Position numbers and translations under genes: made by a program. Under the pieces are notes generated by a model. It ran no database searches, was not told where the DNA came from, and saw nothing but the letters and a program-made list of their open reading frames with translations. Shown here in pieces: positions 12,655 to 24,846 of a stretch of 64,000 nucleotides of DNA (its first letter is position 1; every line of letters starts with the position of its first letter). Source of the DNA: Sinonovacula constricta (taxonomy: Eukaryota; Mollusca; Bivalvia; Cardiida; Solecurtidae); assembly GCA_007844125.1 (NCBI GenBank), contig CM017558.1, forward strand, positions 56,870,702-56,934,701, in the 5' to 3' direction.

Positions 12655-12935
12655 TCTCATTGTTACTCCCGTAACGTAATTTTGTACATCTTATGTAACC
12701 ATTTTAAGTCATCTTGGATGTTCTCTGAAATACTGCCGAAAATCTGTATCTTAAAATGAGAAAGGCCGATGGAGGTTACATAACATTCGGGAAGTCGTGA
12801 TGTGGGTCTGTTTAGTCTACTTTCATCTTTATTTCGCAAATGAACTAAACAGGTAATAGGTATTTATATTTATTTCACACAAGTAACTAAGTCGTTATAA
12901 AACAGCAGATGCAGTGTGCATTCATGTCTACAGTA
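12655..12935 (+). repeat. Diverged direct repeat, right copy
   Basis: Partner of 10375-10680, in the same orientation, with the same ordered blocks separated by indels. Confidence 0.5.
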
Positions 12936-13447
12936 TGGAATTAAAAAGTAACTAAAGTACACTCTTAACTTATATATAATATTGCCTCGCTCTTTTTTAA
13001 TAAGTATTTTATATGTAAACGAGGGATTTACAATCACGTCATAACAGAGAAACTGACTTAGGAGCCTTTTTCATAATAGCGCATACTAATGATTTATTTA
13101 TACGGATGAAATCTCTGCTATTTTAAACTGTTTACGTGATTTGCTCCTGTAATTATATTTTTATTTCGCTAGGACTTAAGCGATGCCCTTTTAAGAAACT
13201 GGTTCGTTAAAAACATGCTTGATTTTATTAACTTTATAAAGCAATTTATAAAAATATATTAACCTATTTAAGATAGCTGTATGATAATATCTATGATGTT
13301 TCATGCATAGTGACATATGTTCTAAATTATATCTAGCTATTTAAAATATAGAATTATATTTATATAGTATTTTATCGAGTATCAGCGTTGTATAATATAG
13401 AATAGATTATCCTATCGTTTTTAAGAATATATTATTTTTTGTTTCAG

Positions 13448-13585
13448 AATGTCATCCTGGCACATACGGTAAAGACTGTTCCCAATTCTGCGGTCAGTGT
13501 TTTGAAAACGAAATATGCCATCATATTAACGGTACCTGCTTCAAAGGTTGTACTGGGGACTTCTACGGAATCCTTTGTAAAGCAA
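13448..13585 (+). CDS. EGF-like exon P5, last repeat before the membrane
   Basis: A 138-bp phase 1-1 exon with acceptor TTTCAG at 13447 and donor GTCAGT after 13585. It encodes an 8-Cys EGF-like repeat (YGKDCSQFCGQC ... CTGDFYGILC). The GDF-G-LC ending and the 138-bp length match exon 11 of the minus-strand gene (43578-43715), which likewise directly precedes the transmembrane exon. P5 is therefore the orthologous slot in an inverted paralog. Confidence 0.8.
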
Positions 13586-13970
13586 GTCAGTAGTAGGAAA
13601 CCAATTCAGTTGATAACTATTTATTTACATGTTTCTATTTAAACTTCATGTTTAGGTTAAGAAGAGTAAGCACACTGTGACAGATGTAAAATATATCTTC
13701 GTTAACCATCATAAAATATGCGATACTGTAGCTTAATACAAACCTCAAACTAATGTGTTTTCAAAAGGTTATTTTTCGGCAAGATTTTGAAGCGTAAAAA
13801 TGAAAATGTGTCAGGTAATGCAATTGCGACACTAACATTTTTAATTAATAAGTCATTACAATATATATTTTTTAAACTAGAGGCTATTCCAGATGCATCG
13901 GTACTAATAGCTCGATGTTGATAGATCTACATGGAGTTATTTCGCACTATTTAAAGTATCTTTATCCCAG

Positions 13971-14115
13971 GACATCCTAAGAACGGAGCTGCAGACGATC
14001 AAGGTTCCCACATGGCGACTGTTGCGGTGTCGGTCAGTGTATGTGCCGCAGCTGCTGCTGTCACTGCCATCGTCACTGTGCGTGTTATGAAAAGAAAACG
14101 CATGTTAATGTCAAG
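13971..14115 (+). CDS. Transmembrane exon of an inverted paralogous receptor
   Basis: Acceptor TATCCCAG at 13970, donor GTACTG after 14115. The length is 145 bp, entering in phase 1 and leaving in phase 2, exactly as in exon 12 of the minus-strand receptor (43060-43204). It encodes a short polar stalk, a helix starting ATVAVSVSVCAAAAAV, and a basic stop-transfer end (RVMKRKR), so type I orientation is expected. The next coding exon is not visible: the following 12 kb of the plus strand show no phosphatase motif. The locus could be a truncated receptor, a decoy, or a relic. Confidence 0.8.
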
Positions 14116-15500
14116 GTACTGTGTATCTGCTTTAATACAACCTTTCTCTATTATTAACTTAAACTTCTATCTTTATATACGACACATAAACACATATATG
14201 TTTGTATTTATTTATACATACATAAAGTCATCTATGATCTATCCTTATATACACTAAAGTTTATTAAACTAGAATATAGAATGATAATTTACCTATGATT
14301 AAATACATGTAGCAGGAACGAGTCTACTTACGAAGTACCAGTGTGGCATGCGCACGAATATGAATCTGCTTACTCCGTACTAGACAACACTCATAACTTA
14401 TGTAAGTTACATTTAGACATAACATTTTGTGAATCTCTTGGAATAACATTTTAAATTGTTTCGCGATAACACGTGCTGTTGTTCGCATTTTACCATACTG
14501 ATATAGAAAAAAAACGACTTTATACAATATTAGCTTATCAACAGGACTGAATTACATTGACAGTAAAATGGACCTTTTAACGTTTGTTTTCTGACGTGTG
14601 TGTTTACTGAAAATCCACCTAAGAGCAAGTCTTTTTAAAATGCAGTAAACGGAAACATCTTTTTGAAGCTAACTTAACGATTCGTAGATTATTGCTATAA
14701 AAATTAAGTTTTAAATGTGAGTCATTGACTGTTTTTACATGTTACATCTACTTTATCGAGTAAACTATGTTATAGATAATTTTGGCCTTCTTAATTCAAC
14801 TTAAATGCTGGAAGTTTAGTATTCATAGTTCATATAGAAAAAATATGTTCCATATTTGAATGCAATGTCCATTGGTTTGAGCTTTGAAAGACCTTATTAA
14901 GTAACCCAGCCCTTTTGCAGATGGACTGTTCTAAGGCGGTAACTGTTGGGTTTGCACTATCACTGTTTTCTTGTAACTTTTACAATATTTCAGATACTAC
15001 AGATAACACAAACACGTGATTTAATGAAGATACAAACATAAGCGCAGATGTCAGCACAAGCTGGTCTATGTTTTATGTATCTACTTTGTGTATGTGTTTC
15101 CTAAATCGTTGGTAAATGTCTGAGTTCATAGCATATGTAAAATGTTCTGTTTCTTAAATATTCACGTGCAAAGTCTTATACGACTTAAATATCATATGTA
15201 AAATTTGTATGTGGGTAGGATGTGAATGAGACGAATGTAAATGTAAAAAGTGTTCGACTTTATATATACTATGAATCCACTGATTCAGTATGCCATACAC
15301 CAATAGACTTTCCAATAAGGCTTGCATAACATTTTTTCCTTTCAAACCATAAGACAAAAGATCTTTGGAAAAATAAGGTAATTTGTACAAATTAATTAAA
15401 ATATATCTTGTACAGAAGACTGATTAATAGCGATTCAATCCTCATTCAACCCTACCTGGTCGTAAAGTACAATGTTCCTACATTAGAAATGTACAAATTT

Positions 15501-15776
15501 TCAGTGGTGCAGCCAGTAAAGTACTGGATTGCCATATAAGATGACCCAGCCAGCTAGGAATTTTACACGAACGTTTTGTCTTTCGAAGATATTTTCGACT
15601 TTACGGTTAAACACGTATATTTTGGGCCAACCTAAACAGTATTTATTATATTCGACGTATGATAAAGTTCTTGCCTTGTATATCATATGGAAAAGTGTCG
15701 TCAGATATAACCAATCAATGATAGTTGTAATGTGACTGTCCTCTGTCTGTCTCAAGACTTTGTGATAAAGTTGCAT
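15501..15776 (-). other. 91-codon open frame, repeat copy B, unrecognised
   Basis: An open frame of 91 codons with aromatic-rich sequence (WLYLTTLFHMIYKARTLSYV). Copy A keeps about 70 codons of it at 1452-1664 before a frameshift. It resembles a short membrane-associated stretch but matches nothing I know. It lies downstream, on the same strand, of the acidic and lysine-rich candidate exons, so it could be a further exon of that gene or a chance frame. Confidence 0.15.
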
Positions 15777-16303
15777 ACTTTCCTAACGACAATGAAAATA
15801 TGTACATTTTTATTATGCACATATAATCAGCATACAATTTCCATATTATTAGTTATAATGCAGTCACGATTGTACAGTGTATTTACAGTGCTTGTCGATT
15901 AAAAATAGCATTTCACAATGGATATTGTAACAACTTGAAGCCAGTAAGCATACTACATATTGTCTTTTGTCTTTGTAACACGTCAACAATAAGAGGTGAA
16001 GAGATAAAATACATGGCAAAGTAGTATTTTTTATACTCATCGTGACCAACTTACTGTTTTGAAAACAAGTATGAAATTAAAATAAACCATGATACCACAT
16101 AGGTTGAAGTTATATTAGTCATTACAATACCCTGTAGAAATAACTTGTTAAGCCATTTTAAAATAAAGATTTACAAGTGTTCAACTTTCTCCAGGGAAAA
16201 ACATTGATACCAATGACATATGTTTTCTTTTATATTCTATATAAATGCATTCATGAAATATAACATCCACAACACACACAACAGTATTATTTCTCTTCCG
16301 TAC

Positions 16304-16531
16304 CTTGGGTATTTTAACAGCAGCATCTTTTGTCCGTTCCCCTCCTTCATCCTCTGAATCTGTATCTGAGAAGTGGCTGTTACTCTGTTGATACACTCTG
16401 GTCGCCTCCTTCATGCATCTCTACAGCAATGCTTGCCTGATGTATGCGTACACATTGAAGGAGGATGAATTACTGAAGAGGTCTACATTTGGCACTGTGG
16501 ACTCTAGGGGAGTTTCAGGGCTTTGATCTCT
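16304..16531 (-). pseudogene. Acidic Ser/Asp/Glu exon candidate, copy B (one in-frame stop)
   Basis: A 228-bp segment with acceptor TTTGCAG| and donor CCAAG|GTACGG reads 76 codons in one frame (phase 0 to 0). It is interrupted only by TAG at codon 37. The second half contains QQSNSHFSDTDSEDEGGERT followed by a basic KIPK end. A lysine-rich candidate exon lies upstream on the same strand (16932-16992). Clean splice borders and biased composition suggest a piece of a real intracellular protein gene. I do not recognise the family. The stop could be genuine decay or a sequencing indel, since copy A differs exactly there. Confidence 0.4.
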
Positions 16532-16931
16532 CTGCAAATAGAAAAAGGAAGGCATACAAATAAGATGAAATAAACTGATAAGTTGTTGATTAATTTCACC
16601 TATAGATATGATGTAAATGTAATGTTGATCTATAATTTGCGTAGATTTTAATTTGGATAAAACTTTTAAAGTTTATCGATGTTGATTAAAAACCAATGAT
16701 AAATAAAGATAATCTTATCTTATAGATGTGATAGATTTCATTATCTGGTGTTTATATACTATTACAATATAATATTTGATACGCTTGCATATTGGTTTAT
16801 TATTCCAATTTATATAAACAATACAACATATCTATATGTATCCCAAAGAAAATAAATATATCAGAAGTTATTTGTAAAACATAATTTTATTATTAATTTT
16901 TTTAGAGATAAATTTAAACAGAATTATATAC

Positions 16932-16992
16932 CTTCTTAACCTTTTCTTTGGACTTGTTTTTCACTTTCTTTGCTTTCTTCTCACCTTTTTTT
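16932..16992 (-). other. Lysine-rich exon candidate, copy B
   Basis: A 61-bp segment with acceptor TTTGTTACAG and donor AAG|GTATAT. One frame reads a run dominated by lysine (KKAKKVKNKSKEKVKK). It lies 400 bp upstream, in minus-strand order, of the acidic exon at 16304-16531, so the two could belong to one gene with alternating basic and acidic linkers. Function unknown; short low-complexity exons are easy to over-call. Confidence 0.3.
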
Positions 16993-19990
16993 CTGTAACA
17001 AAGACCAAAAGAGTTATTAAAAAAATAATCTTAAAATTATGAGAAAAATGCATTGTAAGGTTGTGTTAAAAAGTTGATATTAACTAGATAAATGATTCAG
17101 CTACGTGGTTTCCTGGATTTTTTCCTCACAAGTTGACTATGAAGACATGCCTGTCAATAACTCCATGAGTAACTAATGTTGAAAATACTAGCATAGAAGA
17201 CTGTATAAATTAATCAGAGCTCTACATAAAGAAAGGACTCTTCCTCAGCCATTTGACAGACAAGCTTCTTAAACAATCAGATAAGGAATTTCCCCAACTT
17301 GTTTGTGATGGCCAGCCCTAGCGTATTCAGCTTAGATAGTTTTTAGGGAAGCCGTGGATATTTCCTAACACATAATGAATGTTTCAAAACAAGTGACAAC
17401 TTTGATCAACAATGTTAACATGTGAAATAATTTGGGAATGTGACATATAGTGTCAGTAGATAAACACGCATTTGTTCACACTTACTGAGCTGATATAATA
17501 GCTTTTTATAAAGAAGTTGCACAAAATGGACATCTTTTCTGAGAATGTTGTTTTGTTTTTTCTTCTAGAATGGACCTTTTTTCAACAGCTAAAATAATAA
17601 TTAGAAAATTGCTAAAATAATTAATCTCAAAATACACGTTAATTGCATGTGTCAATATAAGTGTCACTATTTTGGCCATTGTTTGTCTAACCTAATAAAT
17701 GTGAGGGCCAGCGCTAAGGTAGGCATGACTACAGCTTGTCTGAAGACGGGTCAATTGGTGACTGAGGATGAAAAAATCTTATCAAAGGCTTATAACAGAA
17801 CTGGTTAAAACCTCGTAAAGGGTTGATTTCATTTGCTTGACACAAGATTTTACAAGTTTTTTGGTGCTTCCAAGTTAATAATTAAAAACTGTTACCAAAA
17901 AAAGTTTATGGTTCCAGTAGCATTGCTAAACCATTTTATGAAAATGAGTATTTATTAAAAAGTTTCAGCTTGTGCTTACATTAACTGCAAAACAACCCAT
18001 TTATTCATTTAAATAAATAAATGTCTTCCCAAGCACTGTTTTCGAGGGAATCTTGGGAGTTTATTGATGCTCATTATTGCACCCTTTCATTAAAAGTTGT
18101 TCTTTTAAATATGGTATCTGACAATTTACCTACATCAAATGCATGGAACAACATTTCTCAACTGTTACTGGGAATTTATAAATAATTTCTGAATAAAATC
18201 ATACTTAAGTCTGATTCAGATTTTTCTGGACACTACATGTGTTTGAGACCGTATACATAATGACATTGCAATTTTCTTTCCAAATGTCCATTCTTTCCAA
18301 TTCCATAAATCACACTAAATCACTGCCAAAAACAGATGCCGACATCACTACCCGGTTGACAATATAACGCAATCTCAAAAGTTGTCACATGGCTTTCTTT
18401 GTTTGTAATGGTGATTGGATGTAATGCTTGACTTTTCACACAAACTTAGGGCATTGATGAACAGATTTTACAGGAACTTTTCAGGTAAAAATGAATTGTT
18501 TGTTTTTTGAGAAAACAATAAATATTTGGTCTAAACTGTCAGGTACCACATTTAATATCTCTACATCTCCTTTGCCTTTGCTATAATCAGCAATTAAATT
18601 ATAATAATCTAAATCAAATGATGCACTATCAACTCTGAAGTCTTAATCAGAAGGAGGTAAAGTTGGGTCTGAATAGGGTGAAGTGTGAAAGTTATTGTCG
18701 GAGTCACACAAGACCAGTGAGAGGGACCCACAAACTATCTCATAATGTTCTAAATTGTTCATCACTATTGTCACTAGTCATCTCTTCAGTCTTTTTCCTG
18801 AAAATGCCTAACATAAAAGCTTATGATTTGAAAAATCAAATGCAAAAAAGAACAAAAATCAAGCCAACATATTTCAGTTGGCAGCTCAGGTATTTCATAT
18901 AACATAGTATAACGATTCTTGAATCAACATTGAACTTTAATCTTAAATTAAAACGACTATTTATTATTTTAATAATTATAATAACAATAAGTCTCACACC
19001 AATATTAACAAACATTTTAATAATCACATTTTTATTTAAAAGATATGCAGACAAATTTAATATTTACCTTATAAATGCTCATTTCACAGCAAACCATTGC
19101 TTAAAACTGCAAGTAATTCAGAATTAGCAGTATTTCTGGGACGGCAAGACAAGGCTCGGTTTACATTTTATTACATAATTTAATGTTTATTTTTGTATAT
19201 AAATACGAAATACATTTAAATCATTTAAATAGAATAAGTTTTATTCAGAAATAGCAGCCAAACAAAATGAGAGTCTACAAAAAGAACGTAGCAAGGTTTT
19301 TTATGCATTAAACTAAACGAAAAGTAAAACGGATGGTCTTGGGATGCCATATTTTAGTTCACAATCTAGACATAAATTGTATGCTTATGCTTATGTTTTA
19401 AGCTTGTGGCCTACAAAAACAACAACAGCCAAACATGGTGTAAACAATTCAAGTGTCAACAGTACTTACTAATGAACTGAAAAAAGGTTTCCAAAGTGAT
19501 CTAAATATATTCTACTATCAAATTCAAATAAAATATCTATAAACTTATTAAGATGTTAAATTTAAATGAGTATGCAAGCATAAAAGTAGTTTATTTAAGT
19601 TGCAACATAAACATTTTCTATTTTATTTCTATTCTGTAATGTTGCCTGCATTCATGTGCATGCATGTCCATTTTTCTACATATTTACTTGATAAATGTAG
19701 TGTATTTAGAGTACCCAAGCAAATGGAAATCATTGTACTTTTTTGTAGTCAGGGGGTTTACCAAACGCAATAACAATGCTGGAAATTAGTACCTTTACTC
19801 GATTAGGAAAGAATTGAAGACATTCAGTCTAAATATCATGAGCTTGCGTTTGGGTTAATGCAGAATAGTTCTCACAGCACCCAAATAACTGGTTATTGAA
19901 CTTTTAAAAATTTCCAAGATCAGTCTAATGGCTGCGTCCACACGTGCGCTAATCATTGCTTCCACTTTTAACATATTGTTGTTTTCGGAA

Positions 19991-22501
19991 TAGGGGTGTT
20001 ACATTATACCGTCCGACGGTATACCGCGGTTCTGTATTCACGGTTCGGTCCACGGTTCACTTCTCAAGAATTACGGTACGAACCGTGCGATACAGTTAGG
20101 TAAAAATCCTACATTGTACTCTTGAGTTCACGTCGAAAAGTTGTTGAGTCAGTAGTGGACACCTGGAGAACGATAAAGTGGATCATAGATATAGCACTTT
20201 TATGAAAATGTTAGCCGAGATGTAAGCATTCTTGTTTTCAAGAGTAGCTGATCGTTCAAAACAGTATTTTGTTATTCTTAATTCTAATTTATATCATAAG
20301 AAAGTTAATTAGTAAGCTATATAGTATATCTTGGATCTGTAAAGTGCACTGGGTAAAGCTTATTAGTATTCAGAATGGCGGCTGTCGAAAAATTGTAACC
20401 CCTGTTTAATAAATCCCTGATGGATTCGGACAATCTATATTGTAAAAAGAAATCCATTGTAGATTTTGGCATGATTGATAACATCTTTGGCTCTTGAGAC
20501 TTTGTCTAATCGACTTTATTGCCGTCATTATGAAATTGTAAAGCGATGACAAGAAAACGCCAAAATAAGCATTTAGTAAAGTTTGTTTTAATTTCTCCTA
20601 AAGAATACTAAGATACATTTCTCATTTCTATCTTTGTAAAGTTATATATCTAAGAAATTGTTACAGAAAAAAATATTTTCTGGTATTTTGTTTTACCTTT
20701 TTGCCCCATAAATTATCACACCTCACTGTCCCGATCTCCCTATCAAAAAAGACTCCTAGTTATCATCTACTTGACAGTCAGAGCAAAATAAGTACCTCAG
20801 CCAAAACATATTCAGCATATATGGTAGTGAATGAAAACGGTAACAGACGCGTTAATTTATGAGCGAGTTAATTTATGCATTGATAGACATCACCAAATTT
20901 ACTCGTCTAATTCATACCCTTTTGGTTTATGTTGATACAAACCTTGTTTAAATGATGCTTTAAATTAATTACTTCGACTAATAAACACTGATCACTGATT
21001 TTGTTAAAGAATAATTAAACACGCGCACCATCCGGAACATTGTCCTCCGAATATATGTACACTTTTCGGTAATTAGTCGGACAACAATTTGACAAATATA
21101 TTGGAACTCTCATTATAAATTTGATGTGACTAATTTAAAATGGTATGCTTTGTACCTACATGATCAGACTACTAATAATGGAGCAAAATTTATTTGATTT
21201 ATATATAAACTTCTGATATTCTGAATTATAAGTTATAATTGTGGTAAATATTTATTTGAACAGTTCTTTCCAGTAGATATAATATTTAAGTACATGCATT
21301 ATTGGTAAGCATACATGCTCAAAGTAGTAGGCAAACAATTAATAATGTCATATTTTGTTTTTAAGAAGCCAACTAGTTTTAAGCAGTGAAATTTAGGCTG
21401 TCACTTGGAAGGCTGCTTAATACAAGTGTTACTGTAGTAAGAAATTTTTGAAAGTGTTGCTGGTCTTATTTTTGATAAGTGAAGACATTGGCATTTGGGA
21501 GGGGGTGTTATGACATTATACAGTTGGAAAAGAAAGGACATTAAATGCATTATCTTTATTTGCTAATCTTATGATAATGAAAAAGAAGAAAAAAAACCTT
21601 CTGAAAAGATTCCTAGGTGATGATGAAAATGAAAGTATGAGCATCAATACAGATCGGCTTTTAAAAAAGCAGAATAATATCTGAATGCTCTGACCTCATC
21701 AGTAGGAATGTTTTTAGACCAGAGAACAAATATCCCGCTGAAAAGTGTTTATTAAATCATATATATACTTTAGATACCATTATTTTTTAATGTTAAAAGG
21801 AAGCAGCCTCCTTTGTATAAACTTTACCAATACCCAACACCATGTTATAGTAGAAGGACTGTATATATCAATCTATATTATACTGGCAATAAACACTAAC
21901 ATGTATGTTCTGATATGATTTATCGAATATCGGTCATTTTGTAAGGATACACATATCATATCGATGATTCTTACCGATACGGAGCCCTAGTGAAAACCTG
22001 CCGCCATTATTTCTCTGATGTTTCATGCAAAGCACTAACTACTAACTAGCTGACTGTGTTGACACTTCATATTGTTATTAAAATTTATCTTGTTTTTCTT
22101 TGAAAGTGTACGAAACTAATGTTTTTTTATTTGTGATGGACATTTAGAATTTACAATAAAGATGAGAAAAAAATATTTGAAGAAATATTATATTACTATT
22201 TTTTTATTTTTTTTAAGACCTTACATTTTAAACTTTAAGCTTAGTCTAATAGTTAAATCATTTAATGTGTGGATAACCTTTTATGTCATGCATTCTGATA
22301 ATTGACTAATAGACTTACAAGTTCTTCAGTTAACAGCTTACATATTGTTTAATATAAGTCATGGTGTAATAGTGTCCCTATGTGATAAACAAAAAAGTAT
22401 CATCAGTACAAAAATATTATATATCACGATACGTATCGTATTGTGTGGTATGCATTGCGATATGTATCGTATCGTCATGGTAGTGTATCGTTACACCCCT
22501 A
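19991..22501. mobile_element. Candidate hAT-like DNA transposon, about 2.5 kb, non-autonomous or decayed
   Basis: The left end is TAGGGGTGTTAC and the right end GTTACACCCCTA, forming inverted termini of the GGGGTGT type common in hAT elements. The eight bases outside the left end (TTTCGGAA) and right end (GTTCGGAA) match at seven positions, as expected of an 8-bp hAT target-site duplication. Subterminal regions are rich in short palindromic motifs: CCGTCCGACGG-type on the left, repeated CGATACGTATCG-type on the right. The two subtermini differ, so a nested or composite element is possible. No convincing transposase remains. Confidence 0.5.
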
Positions 22502-24846
22502 GTTCGGAAATAGAACATGTGACACTGATTGGGCATGGTTGGGTGTGGTTATATTGTCACCCAGGAGATTACAGTTTGTAATGGTTGCCTTTTTACACCA
22601 GTAGTGGGGGCACGAAATTGTCGTCTTGACCAAAGAACACTTGGTACGCTACATGATGGGTAGTCTGATGGTCTCTTCTGATTAGTTGCACACATACACA
22701 TGCAGGTACTGATTGCTTGCAGAAAGCTAAATTCTGAAATCAAATGATCAGCTGGTAGCTACTGACTGGAGCACTCTTTAGAAGGTGTGAGATTAAGTCC
22801 GTCGGGGAACTTCAAACAGGGAGAATTGATGTGCTCAGCGTGAGGCGTGAGCCAGACCCCTGATATCTGGAGTCTCATAGGGAAATCAGGAAATATCACA
22901 TCTGATTATGGTGTTCTTACATGGAATTTCGATAGAAAAAAATGAATGTGATGTTGGAGTTAGCATTTCATTATCAATAACATGTGTAAATACCTAAAAA
23001 AATAGCCATAATCACTGTGTTGTTAAATGAGCAAAAAATCACATCTTTTTTTCTAGCAAAATCTTTAGGATAAAACCCTGAACATTTTGGTACCCTTTAA
23101 TTTATTCTATTGTCATATCTTACCGAAATAAAACAGCCCCATTTCTGGGTCATGTTTTCCTTAAACAATATTTTATTTTGAGACCAACAAGGGATGTAAA
23201 TCTCAAGGGTTTGGATAATTCCAGTTTAGCTTTCTTTGAAAAGTGCCAAACACAAATGTTAGAAACTGTTGAATTCACGTAGCACTGGGACATATATCTT
23301 TATCCGACAATTTCAATGTTTATAAAAATATGAAGCAGAAATGTAAATATATCAAAATTGCTACAAACTAGTGTACCTCTATTGTTGGTTTTATGACACA
23401 CCAACACTTATAAGTCATATTGCGCCAAACATGTCTCCTATGGTTCCACTCTTTATCACCCATAGTCTGCAACACCCCAAACATTCACTGATTCAGTTTA
23501 AATTGCCTTACTTTTCTTCAAATATCTACACATAATTGCCATACATTTAATAAATGCCATATTGTAAATCAATGCAAATATGTGATTTGATGATCTTGAA
23601 GCATGCACTTAAACAAAAGCAAGATCAACATGATACTAAACCTACTTCGACGCAGAATTGTCATCCAAAGGTTGGAATAGTTCGTAAAATTTCTTTCCCA
23701 ATTCATTCCCTTTCAGAAACAAGTCCCTTTCAGTTCACTTCGTGTTGACGGCAGCACAGATGCAGCCGCCATTTCTGATTGAAGCACAATGTCACTATCT
23801 CTTGTAAACAGATATCTAACACATCATTAATGCGTTTTAACGAACTGGAAAATTGTCATATTTCAACTTTCGTATTGACTGACAGAAGTTGACATTTTGT
23901 GCAATGTGTTCTGGGAAAATTCAAGAGTTGGTTAAATTATGTGCGGAAAGGATCGAAAATACCGGAAAGGACAGTGAGTTTTTATTAACGAAATGGTAAA
24001 AATCTTATGTATAATGCTCATTAAAAAGCTATAATATCTTCAGGGAAACGATGTATCTTGCCCAAATCAGTTCAAAACACAAAGCATATTACGTAAAATA
24101 CACAATAGCGTTCTGCCACTTATTGGGTCCAACTACATTTCAAAATTGGTTAGATCTTGGCTATGCTGAACTTTAAATGTAAAACTAGTACAGGTTCGAA
24201 TCCTATGAAAACCACTCGTTCTTTTTCGATTCCTTGTGTCTTTTCTTCTTTTTCCTATTTTTATCGAAGAATTAGTAATAAGTATATTTTAAAGCCACCT
24301 GCTTTCATAATGAAGTACACAACAAGAAGGAAAACATATACACTCATTCATATGCCTATAGGTATTTCACACACATATAGATCTAAGTCAGCTAAGGCTA
24401 TTATGGATGGTGTTATCATTTTTCCCCATTGTTACATAGTAACACATCAAACAGTAACTTTAAGCCATATATGTCCTCAAACTATCCAAACAAAGAGGAA
24501 ACGTCGTCTATTCTACCTTTGTAAAATGGATTTCAATTAAGTGGTCAGCTACTCCACTTGTGACAATAACTGAGTTCGAGCTGAAATAAAAAGAATCCAC
24601 ACAAACTCCTGTTCTATTTATTTTACCCATGGAACATTACTTTGAAAATAAGCAAAAAATTTCCATTATTAAAATCTCTTTTTGGTACCACATTCTGCGC
24701 AAGTTTCACCAAAAGACAGAAATACAACATAGTTCCTCTGCAAAAAATGTTACTAAATAGTTTGTTTATTTCTTCAACTTATCACCGGTAGGAAATACAC
24801 AAAATATTTCAAAGAAATACTTATATGTGGCATATCTTAATTATAA
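21302..24846. other. Intergenic stretch, mostly unassigned
   Basis: Up to 22501 this is the right part of the hAT-like candidate. From 22510 on I see no convincing gene. A 127-codon frame at 24157-24540 has no recognisable domain and is probably chance. A tRNA-like box B occurs near 24192. Confidence 0.4.
24148..24213 (+). repeat. tRNA-like relic
   Basis: Contains a T-loop-like GGTTCGAATCC and an upstream TGGCTATGCTGA resembling box A. Acceptor-stem pairing holds for only about four pairs and the anticodon arm is unconvincing. Best read as a tRNA pseudogene or SINE head. Confidence 0.25.

Larger units (their letters stand above)
14098..21301. repeat. 7.2 kb direct repeat, copy B
   Basis: Second copy of the 1-7135 repeat. 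It begins inside the intact transmembrane exon (13971-14115), so the left edge of the alignment is set only by the window start; the true duplication very likely extends further. The right edge is a real breakpoint within the candidate hAT-like element at 19991-22501. Copy B often carries one base more than copy A at indel sites. Apart from the features listed separately, the block appears non-coding on the plus strand; no phosphatase motifs (WPD, HCxxGxxR) were found in it. Confidence 0.95.

Noticed and set aside
24157..24540. 127-codon open frame
   Set aside because: No recognisable domain or splice context; the composition looks like AT-rich non-coding DNA.
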